NCBI GenBank assembly: GCA_027563935.2
Contig: CM050448.1
Span: 121,880,493 to 121,944,492, forward strand
Source of the DNA: Costus lasius
Taxonomy: Eukaryota; Streptophyta; Magnoliopsida; Zingiberales; Costaceae
Direction: 5' to 3'
DNA length: 64,000 nucleotides
The notes beneath the pieces are model-generated. The model saw nothing but the letters and a program-made list of their open reading frames with translations, was not told the DNA's origin and did not search any database. Made by a program: the position numbers and the translations under genes. Shown in pieces: positions 36,223-47,818 of this stretch. Each line of letters starts with the position of its first letter. The stretch's first letter is position 1.

Positions 36223-37885
36223 GTTTCTTCTTGTGTTGAAATTTTATAGATTAGATGTATATTGTTTATTCTTTAATGTAACAAATAATGCTCTGGTGTT
36301 AGATGTGCTCCTCTTAGTTCATTCTCTTTTATACTGTTTTTTTTAATAAAAATAATATAATTATATAAATATTTTTATTTTAAGGTATTATATTAGTTCA
36401 AATATAATATTTATTTATTTTTAAAATTGAGTATTTTGACCTATAAACTCTTATCGGCCAGATTAATATTCAATCTGTAGATTAAAATTTGTCCCATTTA
36501 ACTAATTGGGTATTTAAAACTATCATAGAAGGGTCAGGTTGAATCGAATAACAAATGAAAAATTTCAGATAAAGTTTACAACTCAATACTCCGTGTGCAA
36601 ATCAGAATGATTTTTAGTTTTCAATATGAAGTTCAAATAGAAGATTGAATGTCCCTCTCAAACTTAAACCTTCAAAAACCCTTAAAATTATTATCTCTAT
36701 AAGCCACTAAGATCGGATGATGCTCAAATTTAAACCTCCATATGATCCTAAAGATTAAGTCCAGCATAGTAAGTGACATCCCGTAAGCCACGGAACGTTG
36801 AACGCGCCACCAAGGGGAAACCACGTCACCTCTTCTCTCAAACGCGATTGAACCGGTCTATTTGTTTATCACGGGCTCGGCGATCGGCACAATTACGGCG
36901 ATCGCATGTGCCGAAACGACGTTACGTCACCGCACCACATATCCGACGCCCTAAACCACCGGTCCACAAATTCCGATCTACAACTACGGCGCGAACGAAA
37001 AAAAACCCGGATTGTACGGTTCACTCACGCCCCGCAAACCGCAAGATCCATCGTATTGTCAATTTATCACCACATCATGTCATCATAACATCACGTCGCC
37101 GTCATCACTGGTCTCACATCATATCATGTGATCGTGTAGCGCTCATCCTATCACCACCCATCAGATCTTCTCTTCTACCTTCTCCCCTCTCGCTAAGTCT
37201 GGTGCTAAGGCCGGCCTCTTGGCGTCTCTCCTTGTGCCATCGCCTCCTTCGCAAGGTATTATTCAATCCCTAAGAATTTGGTGGTTTTTGCTCTTCTTTT
37301 GCTTTTAATCGTCGCCTGGTACAAATTTTTTTCCTATTAGATGTAAGAATCGACTCAATTTTGCCCTACCTTGTAATTTCATAATTTTTTCCGATCTAAG
37401 AAGCATGATCTGTTTGATGATAAAAAATCAATCGTTTTTTCATCTCCTCTTTATACCTAACCATTTTGATTTTTTTCTTTCTGCCAATTTTGTAATTTTC
37501 CTCTCCGACTGTTTAATTTTAGTAGTTTTTGTATGTCTACGTCTTTATAATCTGTTATGCGAATATCTCTTGCTTCGTGGCAAAAATTCTCACCCATTTA
37601 TTAACGATTCGGCATCTTCTCTGTCAGATGATCTTTGTTGGACGTTATCCAGATGTGTTTTTTTAAAAAAAAAAAAAAAAAAATCTACGCCTGTAAAATT
37701 CTAATTGTTTGCTTTTCAGTGCTAGCACCTACTAACTTGATTAGATAGATGCACTGAAGTTTTCTTTAATGCATGATTATGTAATTGCACAAAAATGGTC
37801 TTGGAATGCGCAGGTATAGTGCAGTCGCAGCAGTTTGACTTGGGGGAATCGATTAGCAAACTTGAGTGCTTTGCAGTGGTAGGAA
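36223..37885. promoter_or_regulatory. Intergenic region and promoter/leader of the RING gene
   Basis: 36223-36770 is AT-rich with nothing recognised. 36770-37260 is GC-richer, with GTTACGTCACC (an ACGTCA bZIP-type core) near 36920. It probably holds the promoter and first untranslated exon, ending at a donor near 37255 (CGCAAG|GTATTA). An acceptor near 37813 (AATGCGCAG) would end a leader intron before the ATG at 37886. A reading frame at 36773-37273 is His/Arg/Ser-rich and not protein-like. Confidence 0.45.
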
Positions 37886-39283
37886 ATGTCGAGAGCATAT
37901 AGCCATTGGTGCTACATCTGCCGGCGAGCAGTTCAGCCACTCGAATGGGACATGATCTGCCCCACCTGTGATAGAGGCTTTATTCAAGTTCTGGATGAGT
38001 TTGAGCCAGATGACACGATGAACACGTATGATTATTTTGGTTTGGAATCTAACAACGATCGTGATAGTCAATATGATGTTGCTGATGCTTTGCCTCCCTC
38101 GATCAGGCAAGTGAGCGTGTGGAACCGAGAATCGGATGCCCATACCACACCCGATGTTTTAGTGGAACTGGAAACTGAAAGGTCAGTTGCTCTTGAATCA
38201 TTGTCGCGCTTAAGCCGCCAGCTTCCATTTCATATATCAGATAATGGAGAGACTGAAATGATTTCCAATGGTTTCCCTAGAGTTATGATGAGGCGTGCCA
38301 GGGTAGGAGATTATTTGGTTGGGTCTGTATGGAATCGCGTTGGACAACTTTCCAGGACTGAGAATCGTGGTCCGCTGCCTGCTTCACAATCAGCAATTGA
38401 CGCCATGCCCATTGTGAAGATAAAGCAGGGGCATCTTCAAGGTGATTCACATTGTCCTATTTGCAAAGAAAAATTTGAGCTGGGAAGTGAAGCACGGGAA
38501 ATGCCATGCAAGCATTTATATCACTCAGAATGCATAACTCCTTGGTTAGTCAGGCGCAATTCTTGCCCAGTTTGTCGCCATCAGTTGTCATCTCAAGGTT
38601 CTGCACATAATAATCATGCACGAAGCAGAAACCAGCTTGTTGATGGTGGTAGTGGCAACAATTACATCAGTGGGGAATATGGTGGAGGGAACCAAAACAG
38701 GAGAAGTTCTTTCTCTGCCAACATTATGAACTCTAACCAAAATGAGTCAATTTGGAGAAGAAATTCTACTGTTCGTGAAGATAACAACCAGATTGTTGGT
38801 GGTGGCAGTGGCAACAATCACAGTGGGGAATATGGCAGAGGGAGCCAAAACAGGGGACGTTCTTTCTCCGCCAACATTATGAACTCTAACCAAAATGAGT
38901 CAATTTGGAGCAGAAATACTTCTGTTCGTGAAGATAACAACCAGATTGTTGATGGTGGCAGTGGCAACAATCACAATAGGGAATATGGCGAAGGGACCCA
39001 AAACAGGAGAAGTTCTTTCTCTGCCAACATTATGGACTCCAACCAAAATGAGTCGATTTGGAGCAGAAATACAACTGCTCCTGAAGATAGCAACCAGATC
39101 ATTGATGGTGGTAGTGGCAACAATCACAGTAGGGAACATGGCAGAGAGAGCCAAAACTGGAGAAGTTCTTCCTCTGCCAACATTATGAATTCTAACCAAA
39201 ATGAGTCAATTTGGGCTATAAATACTACTTTTTGCGATGATAGCAACCAGATACATTATTCTGGATGGCCTTTTGATTATTAA
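37886..39283 (+). CDS. RING-H2 E3 ubiquitin-protein ligase with C-terminal tandem repeats
   Basis: A single-exon coding region of 465 residues. The N-terminus has a small Cys zinc-ribbon (WCYICRR...MICPTCDRGF, residues 8-34), as in plant RHC/BTL-like RING ligases. The RING-H2 finger is at about residues 189-230: CPICKEKFELGSE, then CKHLYHSEC, PWLVRRNSCPVC, with the C3H2C3 metal-ligand order complete. Such proteins ubiquitinate substrates together with an E2; the substrate here is unknown. From about residue 247 the protein is a polar, low-complexity tail of four ~58-residue repeats, not a feature I know from relatives. The start is chosen because it opens the zinc-ribbon and follows a leader-intron acceptor. 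Confidence 0.87.
   Translation: MSRAYSHWCYICRRAVQPLEWDMICPTCDRGFIQVLDEFEPDDTMNTYDYFGLESNNDRDSQYDVADALPPSIRQVSVWNRESDAHTTPDVLVELETERSVALESLSRLSRQLPFHISDNGETEMISNGFPRVMMRRARVGDYLVGSVWNRVGQLSRTENRGPLPASQSAIDAMPIVKIKQGHLQGDSHCPICKEKFELGSEAREMPCKHLYHSECITPWLVRRNSCPVCRHQLSSQGSAHNNHARSRNQLVDGGSGNNYISGEYGGGNQNRRSSFSANIMNSNQNESIWRRNSTVREDNNQIVGGGSGNNHSGEYGRGSQNRGRSFSANIMNSNQNESIWSRNTSVREDNNQIVDGGSGNNHNREYGEGTQNRRSSFSANIMDSNQNESIWSRNTTAPEDSNQIIDGGSGNNHSREHGRESQNWRSSSSANIMNSNQNESIWAINTTFCDDSNQIHYSGWPFDY
38626..39262 (+). repeat. Four in-frame ~174-bp repeats in the RING ligase tail
   Basis: Each unit reads N-Q-(L/I)-(V/I)-(D/G)-GGSGNN, then a Gly/Arg/Gln stretch, then SSFSANIMNSNQNESIW and an N-x-T-x-x-(R/E)-(E/D)-D linker. 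Copies start at about 38629, 38788, 38938 and 39097. They are closely similar at the DNA level, pointing to a recent expansion, and the frame is open throughout. Confidence 0.88.
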
Positions 39284-39656
39284 GATCGTACTTTATCTGT
39301 AAGATTGTCTCAGGGCTTATTTTACACCTTCCTTGTGCAGGCTCTACTAGAATGTACACCTTTCAAGGAATTCTAAATAGCAACCACGCTATGCTCTGTT
39401 GATTTTGTTTAAACAATTCTCTAATTTGCGACACAAATAATTGTCTTTTGTTGTTACCGTTGACTATTATTATTTCCATTTCAATTCTCATTTCTGGATG
39501 TGTTCTTTTTTGGAATCAATATCTCTGGATACGTTAAATGCATATGTTACATATTTCCAACTTTTTTGGATGTTGGTAACTACTTGAAAGCTAATCAGAA
39601 CTGGAAATACTGTTGCTAGAGTATTTGGCCACCAATATTCTACGTATGCAAATTAA
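39284..39656. other. 3' flank of the RING gene
   Basis: Presumed 3' untranslated region and spacer. No feature recognised. Confidence 0.4.
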
Positions 39657-40297
39657 GGCCAAATCCCCATTTGGCACTACTTGACTTCTTGCTGTGCTAG
39701 GGCAGCCAGTGCCAACTCTAGGCGGCCAGTAGAAGTTGGCACTGTATATCTATTTGGCACGCTTGTTTTACTAGTAAAAATTTGACAGCAGATTTTTACT
39801 ATTTATTAAATTAGATTTTGGATACAAACTGTACTTGTAGTATAGTTATATATATATAATATAAATTAATATGATATATAATAATTTTAAATTAATTAGT
39901 TTAAAAAATAATTAATAAATTTAAATTATAATTAATTATTAAGTTTATAAAATAATTATTTTAAATTTTAAAAATAGATTTTATTTAATTATAAAATATA
40001 TAATATATTCAATTAATTAACTTTAATATAATTTTTTACTTATATTATGTTATATATTATAATTTAATTAATTAACTAATATATATTTTATTAAATATTT
40101 TTATAAATTTAAGTATTATTAAAAAAATAAAATTTATCTATATATAAAAAATATATGTATACTCTCACATATCATTATTATTTAATTATAATATTTAAAA
40201 TATAAAATAACACTAAAATAATATTAACATTACTGCTAACTCTAACAAGCACATTTTTTTAAAAATCTGTACGGTATAATTAGAACCAAACGGTCCC
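39657..40297. mobile_element. Possible PIF/Harbinger-type MITE
   Basis: A very AT-rich core lies between ends carrying CCATTTGGCACTA (left) and, read from the right, CCGTTTGGTTCTA. Both flanks are TAA (39654-39656 and 40298-40300), the usual PIF/Harbinger target. The inverted repeats match only partly, so the call is tentative. The solo LTR begins 5 bp further right. Confidence 0.4.
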
Positions 40298-40301
40298 TAA
40301 G

Positions 40302-41512
40302 TGTCAGGCCCTGGGATTTCCGGTTCGGCCCATGCCCAAATCAGCCCAAGGCCCGGTAGGCCTAGCTCACGCACAAACCCAGCCCAAAGAGATGAAAAGG
40401 AGGCGCGGATTGGGGCCAAGCACGATCAACCCATGATGTTGACCAAGATCGCATGTGCGGGATGAGATTAGAAGCTCCGTCCGCAGCGTTCGAAGCGAAG
40501 GATTCGTCAGCAGGTGAGCGGCGTCTTCGGAAGCAGCATAGACGCGAAAGCAGTGGCTGATGCGGCAACATCGTCGTCCCCGGTCGCGACGGACGCGGGC
40601 GTAGACGACGTCAAGAGAAGAGCCGGCGACCAGGTCTGGCAATGCAACGGAGTCGTCTCCTCCGCAAGCTTCGGACGCGGAGCGGAGAAATCGGGAGTTG
40701 ATGTGGCGGCGTGACTGCTCTATAAAGCTGCGATCGATGCGCAGCAAGGAAGAGGAGCAGAGATCCGGCATCGAGACCCTGCGAGCATCGGCTACATCGA
40801 GAGATCTGAGGGGAGGCATGCGAGGAGTTCTGTGAGCAGAGACAAGAGTTTGAGAGAGGTCGAGGGACTGTAACGACGACGAACTTCGCCGTTGGAGTGA
40901 GAAGGCTAGAGGAAAGTGGTTTAGGGTTTTTGGACGCTAATAAAGAGACGTTTTCCCTATCTTCACCAGCGTTCCCTGCTTCCACCTTCTCCGACGCATC
41001 TGGCGACGCTCTCCAACGGCAGCGTGTTCTCCTCTGCTTCACAACCTCGGCGACGACGATTCCGGAGGCGGGTGGCTGTCCGGACGCCGGCGAAAGGCGA
41101 AGTGGGAAGCGGTGTTTCCTTCCCCGGCGGACGAAGGCGGCGGCGTGCGGTCGTTCGCAGCAAAGACGAAGAACTCGTTCGAACGCGTCCGGCGTTCGAA
41201 ACGAGGCGTGCTAACGTCATCAAGAGTGAGTTTTAATTTCAAATCGGCGAGCGACGCGGTGAAGGTCAAAATTGAAGTTGACTCAGGTTTGGTTTTGGAT
41301 TTAGGTTTTAATCCTTTCCGATTTCCCAAATTAGGGTTAGGATTTTCGTGCGATTTATAATTTTGGGGGAAAAAATTAAGCGGGGAAGTTAGGGTTTTGG
41401 ATTTGGGGGTAAGATTTGCCCGGAAACCCTAGCAAGTTCACGTTCCGGTACCGGACGGCCCTAAGACAACGGATAAACACTGTTTTTAGGCCGATTTGAC
41501 CGGGGCGTGACA
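40302..41512. mobile_element. Solo LTR, second copy of the 3974-5034 family
   Basis: The 1211-bp sequence starts TGTCAGGCCC and ends GGGGCGTGACA. It is flanked by CTAAG on the left and CTAAA on the right (4 of 5 bases). It shares with the copy at 3974 the start, the end (ACCGGGGCGTGACA) and a TATAAA box (about 40720). GC-rich frames on both strands within it are LTR sequence, not genes. Confidence 0.8.
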
Positions 41513-42199
41513 CTAAACATATTGCATTTGCTTCCTTTTTCATATTTCTTATCTGCTCCCAGTTTTTCAGTGGATTGAGTGCATTGTTATCTTTTTCCAA
41601 ATTCCAGAGGGTTATTTTATATTTTCCTGCCAATTTCACTATTGTTGTAGACTTGTAGTGTGGGATTATTTTTGGACTGGTTTCTGGATAGGAAAATGCA
41701 TGAGCAAGTGAATCATTCAATGTGAAGAGTCATTTAGTTTCACTTTAACCGTTAAAGTAAGCTTGTATGGGTTACTGCTAGCTTACAGAAGTAATCTCTG
41801 TTAACTGAGGTCTTGAAGGGTGAATCCATAGTGAAACTAGATTGAGTTTTCATGTTCTTTTTGGCTCATCAATGTAACAACAGATCTCATATTCCACGTT
41901 TAGTTTGCATTAGTGATTAGCGAAGGGACAATGGTGACCATTTGGGTGGGCATGTGTCGGCACGGCTGTCACCCAGGTGAGTAAATAAACAAACAAACAG
42001 AAAAACAAAAAGCAGAAATTTTTTTGTCTCTTTCAGTGTGGCGCAAGCTTCCAGTGAATTAAGATCCCATCTATGAGGGAGACTACAGAGATCCAATTTA
42101 TGCACGAACCATTGAAGCAGCAAAATTTGAGAGATGTACCTTCCTGCTAAACCAGCGAGCAGAAGAGGAAAAGAACCATTCCGATCACCCGGAGCCTTC
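41513..42199. other. Spacer, nothing recognised
   Basis: No coding pattern or bounded repeat seen. An A-rich stretch with repeated AAAC lies at about 41985-42010. Confidence 0.4.
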
Positions 42200-42795
42200 G
42201 TGCTTCCCTTTGCCATCACTAGCCAGATTTGCTTCCTTCACCCGTAACAGCATCGGTAACCAGTGACAGAGGCCGGTGCGCAATGACTTCATCTACAAGT
42301 CCGAATTCCTTGGCCCTCTCAGGTGGCGTAAACCTGTCGCGCTCCATGTACTGCTCGATCCACCCGATGGGCTGATGATCCGTATGGTGGGCGTAGAATT
42401 GCTTGAGCCGCTCTCGCTCCTTGCCCAGGATGGCAATGTCGGTGGCCTGGCCAGAGGCACCGCCGGAGGGTTGGTAGATAATGACGCGAGAGTGGGGCAG
42501 GGCCGGGGGCGCCGGCCGCGAGGAGGAGCGAGCCTATGGCGAGGCCGCCAGTGACGGCGGCGTCGGGGGAGTTGATCTGGAGATGAACGGACTTCGAAGG
42601 GTTCTCAGGCTCGAGAAAGAGAAACTGGGCGACGACATCGGAGACGGTGTCGTTGGAGATCGGACCGTGGATGCTTACGACGCGCTCCTTGAGGAGGCGA
42701 GAGAAGATATCGGCGCGCTCCCCGCGGTTGGCGTGCCCGATCACCATGGGAGTACGGCTGTAGGGGCGGAAGCCAGTGGCGGCGCAACCACATAG
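42200..42795 (-). pseudogene. Intronless CLPP2-like (mitochondrial ClpP protease) pseudogene
   Basis: The minus strand carries ClpP sequence: [20 protein letters not shown], then [18 protein letters not shown] and [11 protein letters not shown] in one frame. The rest continues in another frame: [28 protein letters not shown] and EFGLVDEVIA. Between GLAI and GSLLLAAG about twenty codons are missing, including the segment that normally carries the catalytic serine. The MIHQP motif reads IIYQP, so the catalytic histidine is also lost. With no introns, an internal deletion and a frameshift, this is a dead, probably reverse-transcribed copy of a nuclear ClpP gene. It is GC-rich relative to its surroundings. 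No poly-A tail was seen at its 3' side. Confidence 0.85.
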
Positions 42796-42849
42796 CGTCG
42801 GATACGGTGGTGGGATGGCGATGGGGTTCTAGGGTTTTTCATGCTGGTA

Positions 42850-45600
42850 GTACAAGCGCACGAGCTGAAAGCCTGAAATCGGTTTAGCTTTGGATTATGA
42901 AAATAGGAAGGTGTTTTTTTTCTTTATTTTCTTTGGAGCGGGAAGGAAATAAAGAATGAAAATAGGTTTAATACATATATAAATCCAACATAATTTAGGG
43001 AATTTTTTCTTGCCTTGTCTGTCTCTATCCATCGTCAATTCGTCATGCTTATCTTCCTTTGTTTGTCTTTGTATTTGCCTTTTGCTATAGTGTGCTCACT
43101 TTTCATTCCAAACACTTTTGTACAAGTCCCTATTTATGTTTCAAGAAAATATTTCAATAAAATTGCCACTTGTTAATTATTTTTTAAATACATATAATTA
43201 AAATAAAAATAACTATAATAATATAAAAACATTTTGTACAATTAAAATACTTAACTATTGTAAGATCATCACTAAGATTAAATTAATGTTCATCATATCA
43301 AACGGGGTTTAATTTGCTTTTCTTTTAAAGGAAGTAAATTAAATTAATTAGACAGTGGAATACACTCACCTGTACGAAGCCCACACTAAAAAGTACCCGA
43401 CGGAGCCCGACCAGAAAAAATTTTCTACGAATCCGAAAAATTAAGAAGCCAGGGCTCTTTGCCGTTGCTCTGCATACTACCCGCCCCAATCACAAAGCAC
43501 TGTTCACATTAATATTAGGATTAGTATTAGTAATTAATATTAGAATTAGAATTAGTATTAGTATTAACATTAATATTAATATTAGTATAAAATTATTAAT
43601 TATTAATTAAGCAATTATTAATTAAGCTCCACTCACCTCCATCAAACTAAGCAATTACATTTTAGAAATGCTCGAGACTTAAGCACTTATGATTACTAAG
43701 TGGTAGTATTAGAAAATTACTAAGCAGACACTCAAAGAAGTGCTATGAGATTGCGCACTTAAGAACTATCGAGTTATCCTATAGTTTAGTCTTACAACTC
43801 TTACAACTCTTAGATTAAGGGCTATGGCGACTTAAACCACAATGATGGTGTCTATTATGAACCTATCTTTTCGTACCAACACACAAGCTGGTTATGGTGC
43901 ATCGTATAACTACTTTGAAGCACTAGAAGTTGGACCACATGGTCTTCTTCTTTCTTAATTTTTTTTTGCTAGTGCACCACCGAGGGAATTGCTAATTGCC
44001 TTCCATTGCAAAACATATCTAGAAATATAATATTCTAGAAATTCAAATTGCTTAAGGCTGTAAAAGTAAAAGTTGATTTTGATAATTAGGATATAATATC
44101 CTGATTGACTGAAAATTACTATGTATTAGATCATTAGGGAAATTACATATCATACAGTGGCCTGCCACATCAACATTGAGTATAATGAATCTACTAGTTA
44201 TACATAAAATACAAGAACTATATTTCTCAGTAGATTTTTTTTTAAAAAAAAAATTTGAATCAAATATTTAGCCTAACTTTCTTAAATTTAGATTTGTGAT
44301 TGCTAGATTGATCACACTTTAAAAATAAAAAATCTATACATTATGAATTTATAATCAATTACCTTGGCTTATTTCAAATTCTTATTTTTCCCCCAAAATT
44401 ATGTGCACTATAGTTACATTCACAATAAATAATTAAATTGCCTCTTCTACTTCACGGAAACTTCCAAAATCTTAGCCTACCCAAAACTTAATCCTTGAAC
44501 AACATTTATAGGAAGGAGACAAGAAAGAGCAAACAGACAAAATAATTTCTTCTAGAACCTCTCTCCCTTTCTTTAACTCTCTTTTTTAATTTCTTTCCCC
44601 CGAGCTATTGCTCCACTTCACCATTACACAACATCCACCACTAGATCCTCAGCGAATCTAAGCGTGGACTTGTGCATCCATGCGCCACGAAACCTCGGGC
44701 CACCGATGGCAATCGAAAGCTCTCCTATCCACGCGCGCACTAGAGTTGAAGTTAGTTAGGGTGCATCTCTTTCATGCCATTGTATACGTGCGTCACATGT
44801 TAGACGCTCTTTGATATAACTCTACTTATAGCGTATGTTAACGGTGTTATTATCGTGCATCATATGTCAAACGCTCTTAGATATAACTCGACTTATAGTG
44901 TATGTTAACGGTGTTATTATCGTGCATCATATGTTAGATGCTTCTCGATATAACTTACTTATAGTGTATGTAACAGTGTTATTACTATGCATCATATGTC
45001 TCCTTGTGTGAAAGGATGTTTAACATAAGATGCAATATGATGCATGATTTATACGACATTCTCCATTTCTGGTCTGGAATCGAATGCGCTCCCCACTAAC
45101 ATTATTATAACCAAATATGAACCTCGAAATGAAATTTCCTAAACTGCCGGGTTCGGAGAATCAATTCATTCTTTTAGAAGGGACCTAGTGCAATATTATT
45201 AATTTAGGCGCCACTGTGGGCTGAACGTTCTTGTGGGTGTGTCCTTGGTTTCTTAAAAGAAGGGGAGGGGGAAAGACAAATTTGAGTAAGTGCTTGCTAA
45301 AGTATAGGTAGACTATTTAGTATTGCTAATGATTATTACATAAGTTCATATGAATTGTTTGTAATTACATGAATTGTAGGGGCCTAAATGTAGTTAATAA
45401 ATTCCACGGACAAAATTTAGTCATCAGTCAACCTAAAAACTCAAAAAAGTAAAACCCGAAACTTTTGCTCATTGCTTGCGTAATCATCATCGACGTCATC
45501 ATCCATATTGCACTCTATTTACGACTAGCTCCGGCCGAGGATCTCCATCTACTTCCTCCGCCGCCGCACTCGGCAGTGCAGCCGCCACCTGGCTGGACTC
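42850..45600. other. Intergenic region, largely AT-rich
   Basis: Contains ATTAGTATTAATATT-type low complexity at 43500-43620 and the tandem repeat listed separately. A TATTTATA box at about 45620, 40 bp before the PIN start codon, marks the start of the PIN promoter. No gene recognised. Confidence 0.5.
44787..45005. repeat. Three tandem ~72-bp units
   Basis: Three diverging copies of a unit containing CATATGTTAGACGCT, GATATAACT, CTTATAGTGTATG and AACGGTGTTATTATCG follow each other. Copy spacing is about 70-76 bp. Noncoding; function unknown. Confidence 0.75.
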
Positions 45601-45663
45601 CATTTGCGTGCCAGACGCATCCTATTTATAGCACGCCGAGCAACCCGATCGAAGAGAACAAAG

Positions 45664-47162
45664 ATGATCTCGCTAGCTAGTCTCTATCGCGTGGCGGAGG
45701 CCATGGTGCCGCTCTACGCCGCCATGGGCCTCGGATACGCCGCAGTCCGCACCAAGGCCTTCACGGAGGAGCAGTGCGCCGGCATCAACCACTTCGTCGC
45801 CGCCTTCGCCCTCCCGCTCCTCATCTTCCGCATGATCTCCTCCAACGACCCCTACGGGATGAACGCGCGCTTCCTCGCCGCTGACTCGCTGCAGAAGGTC
45901 GCCGTGCTGGCAGTTCTCGCCGCCTGGGTGCGGCTCGCCCGCCCGTGCCGACCGCTCGCGTGGGTCATCACGCTCTTCTCCCTCGCCACGCTGCCCAACA
46001 CCATCATCATGGGCTTCCCCGTGCTGCGCGGCATGTACGGCCCCGAGTCCGAGGGCCTCATGGTGCAGATCGTCGTGCTGCAGTTCGCGCTGTGGTACGT
46101 GCTGGTGGTCTTCCTGTTCGAGTACATGGCGGCGCACGACGCGTTCGTGGACGGCCCCGCTCGTGCGTCCGCGCATGTGGTGGATGTGCCGCCGGAGGAG
46201 GCTGACGTGCACGTGGTGGTCGTCGTGCCGGAGGAGGTGAGGCGGGCGTCGGTGCTGGCCATTCTGGCGGTGGCGGTGAAGAAGATTCTCAAGATTCCCA
46301 GCACGTACGGCAGTTCGCTCGGGCTGCTCTGGTCCTTGATTGCTTACAGGTTAATGTTTAATCCCAATTCTAATCTAAACTAATCACGTACTAATCTTAA
46401 TCATGATCTGGTATTAAAATTTCGCAGATTTGGAATTAAAATGCCGGCAATTATAGACGATTCATTGTTGATCATTTCGGCATCAGCAATTGGCTTAGGG
46501 ATGTTCAGCGTCGGTAATTAGTTATAACTCTGAGAACTTCTTTAAAAAATTAACGTTAATTTTAATTAAGTTGATGACGGTGATTAGTGGAGCTTGATTA
46601 ATAATTTCATGGTGAATATAGGAACCTTTATGGCGCGGCGCAAGAGCTTTATCACGTGCGACTACTCCCTAGCAATTTTGGCTATGGTGGTGAGGTTTGT
46701 TGTGGGTCCCGCCATCATGGTGGCTACGTCAGTTGCAGTTGGCCTCCACGGGGTACTGTTTCGGGTATCCGTCGTCCAGGTAAACATAATTTAACCATTA
46801 AATTAATTTAATTCCTTCAATAGTATTTTAATTAAAAATAATATCTTTAATTACTGAAGGATTTTATTTCTTTTAAAAGTAATATAAATAATTTATTATA
46901 TTTTTTTTTGCCATGCACAGGCTGCACTTCCTCTTGCAGTGATTTCATTTGTGTACGCAGAAGAATACGGTGTGCACTCAGACATCATGAGCACAGGGTT
47001 TAATTTCTAAAACACTTAAATTATACACTATATAATTACATTTTATCATGAAGAATATAATTAATTGGTGTCCATTTTATTCTTAAAATTTGCAGGGTTA
47101 TTGTGGGAATTTTCCTATCGGTGCCCGTCACAATTCTCTACTATGTTCTTTTAGGGCTTTGA
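45664..47162 (+). CDS. Short PIN-type auxin efflux carrier (PIN5/PIN8 class)
   Basis: Short PINs carry auxin, typically at the endoplasmic reticulum, and so adjust its level in the cell. Exons 45664-46349, 46428-46513, 46622-46779, 46921-46997 and 47096-47162 join in phase to 357 residues, close to Arabidopsis PIN5 and PIN8. N-terminal helices contain AMVPLYAAMGLGYAAVR and CAGINHFVAAFALPLLIF. NTIIMGFPVLRGMYG matches the family NPNTYSSL/GIPLLKGMYG region. The central loop is only ~60 residues, with no long hydrophilic domain or phosphosites. The last five helices are coded by the small exons, ending ILYYVLLGL. Exon 1 is strikingly GC-rich; the others are not. The 3' exons and flank were copied to 50345-50950. 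Confidence 0.88.
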
Positions 47163-47622
47163 TCATGCATCAAATCACAAAGAATAATGGCAGGATCAAC
47201 AAAACTGTAATCATAAATTAAGAATAAGGATGATAAATATTGTTTTATTTCTGTATTTGGATATACTGATGAAGAAGGATAGTGTTGTTATGGTGTACCA
47301 TTTCATGCAAATTCAATTTTGTACAGGAGTTGAAAATAAACCCTAGTTTGATGTGATTTAGTGGTTTTAGCTCCCTTAAGTTATTTGGATAAAATACTTT
47401 TTATTATCGCTTAATTCTCTTTAATAATTAATTTATATACATATTATTTTAAATATTAATTTGACTGAGTGAATCAAAAATAAATCCAATAAATTGATAA
47501 TTGGATCCAACCCGATCCGTTGGGCCAATACCTTATCGGATAAGATTCATGGCGGCTCCCTGGATTCACTTATTAAATCAAACGAACGGAGACCAAATGA
47601 AAAGCAGAAGAGAGGGAAACTC
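47163..47622. promoter_or_regulatory. PIN 3' flank and upstream region of bL34 exon 1 copy 1
   Basis: This spacer holds the PIN 3' untranslated region and the promoter side of the first bL34 exon copy. Its counterpart before copy 2 is 50876-51224; both contain GACCCGTTGGGCCAATA-like sequence close to the start codon (about 47510 and 51100). Confidence 0.5.
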
Positions 47623-47803
47623 ATGGCGATGACGATCGCTGCCATGCCCACCGCCTCGTTGTCCTTCCTCGCTAGCGGCAATGCCTTTGGAAGAAGCTCT
47701 CTCTCTTTTCCCAAGTCTCTGGCGCCTCGTCCTGCTTCGCTCCTTCAGACCTCCTTCCTCACCTCGCTTTTCTTGTCCACGTTCTTTCCTTCTTTCTTCT
47801 GCA
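47623..47803 (+). pseudogene. bL34 exon 1, copy 1 (alternative or dead first exon)
   Basis: An intact frame from ATG 47623 reads MAMTIAAMPTASLSFLAS and continues as a Ser/Phe-rich transit peptide closely matching copy 2 at 51225. The frame stays open and still ends in a GT donor (GCA|GTAAAG instead of CCG|GTATGT) in the same phase. Splicing to exon 2 at 57755 would need an intron of about 10 kb. A 1.1-kb insertion sits just inside the intron at 47819. It may be a usable alternative first exon or a relic. Confidence 0.6.
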
Positions 47804-47818
47804 GTAAAGTCTTCCTTT

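Noticed and set aside
36773..37273. 166-codon frame upstream of the RING gene
   Set aside because: His/Arg/Ser-rich composition and a likely splice donor near its end fit a leader and promoter, not a protein.
40367..41329. Several GC-rich frames on both strands
   Set aside because: They lie fully inside the solo LTR and are not conserved with the copy at 3974.
45604..45663. In-frame upstream ATG extending the PIN protein by 20 residues
   Set aside because: The TATTTATA box at about 45620 lies inside that extension, and MISLASLYRV at 45664 matches the family N-terminus.
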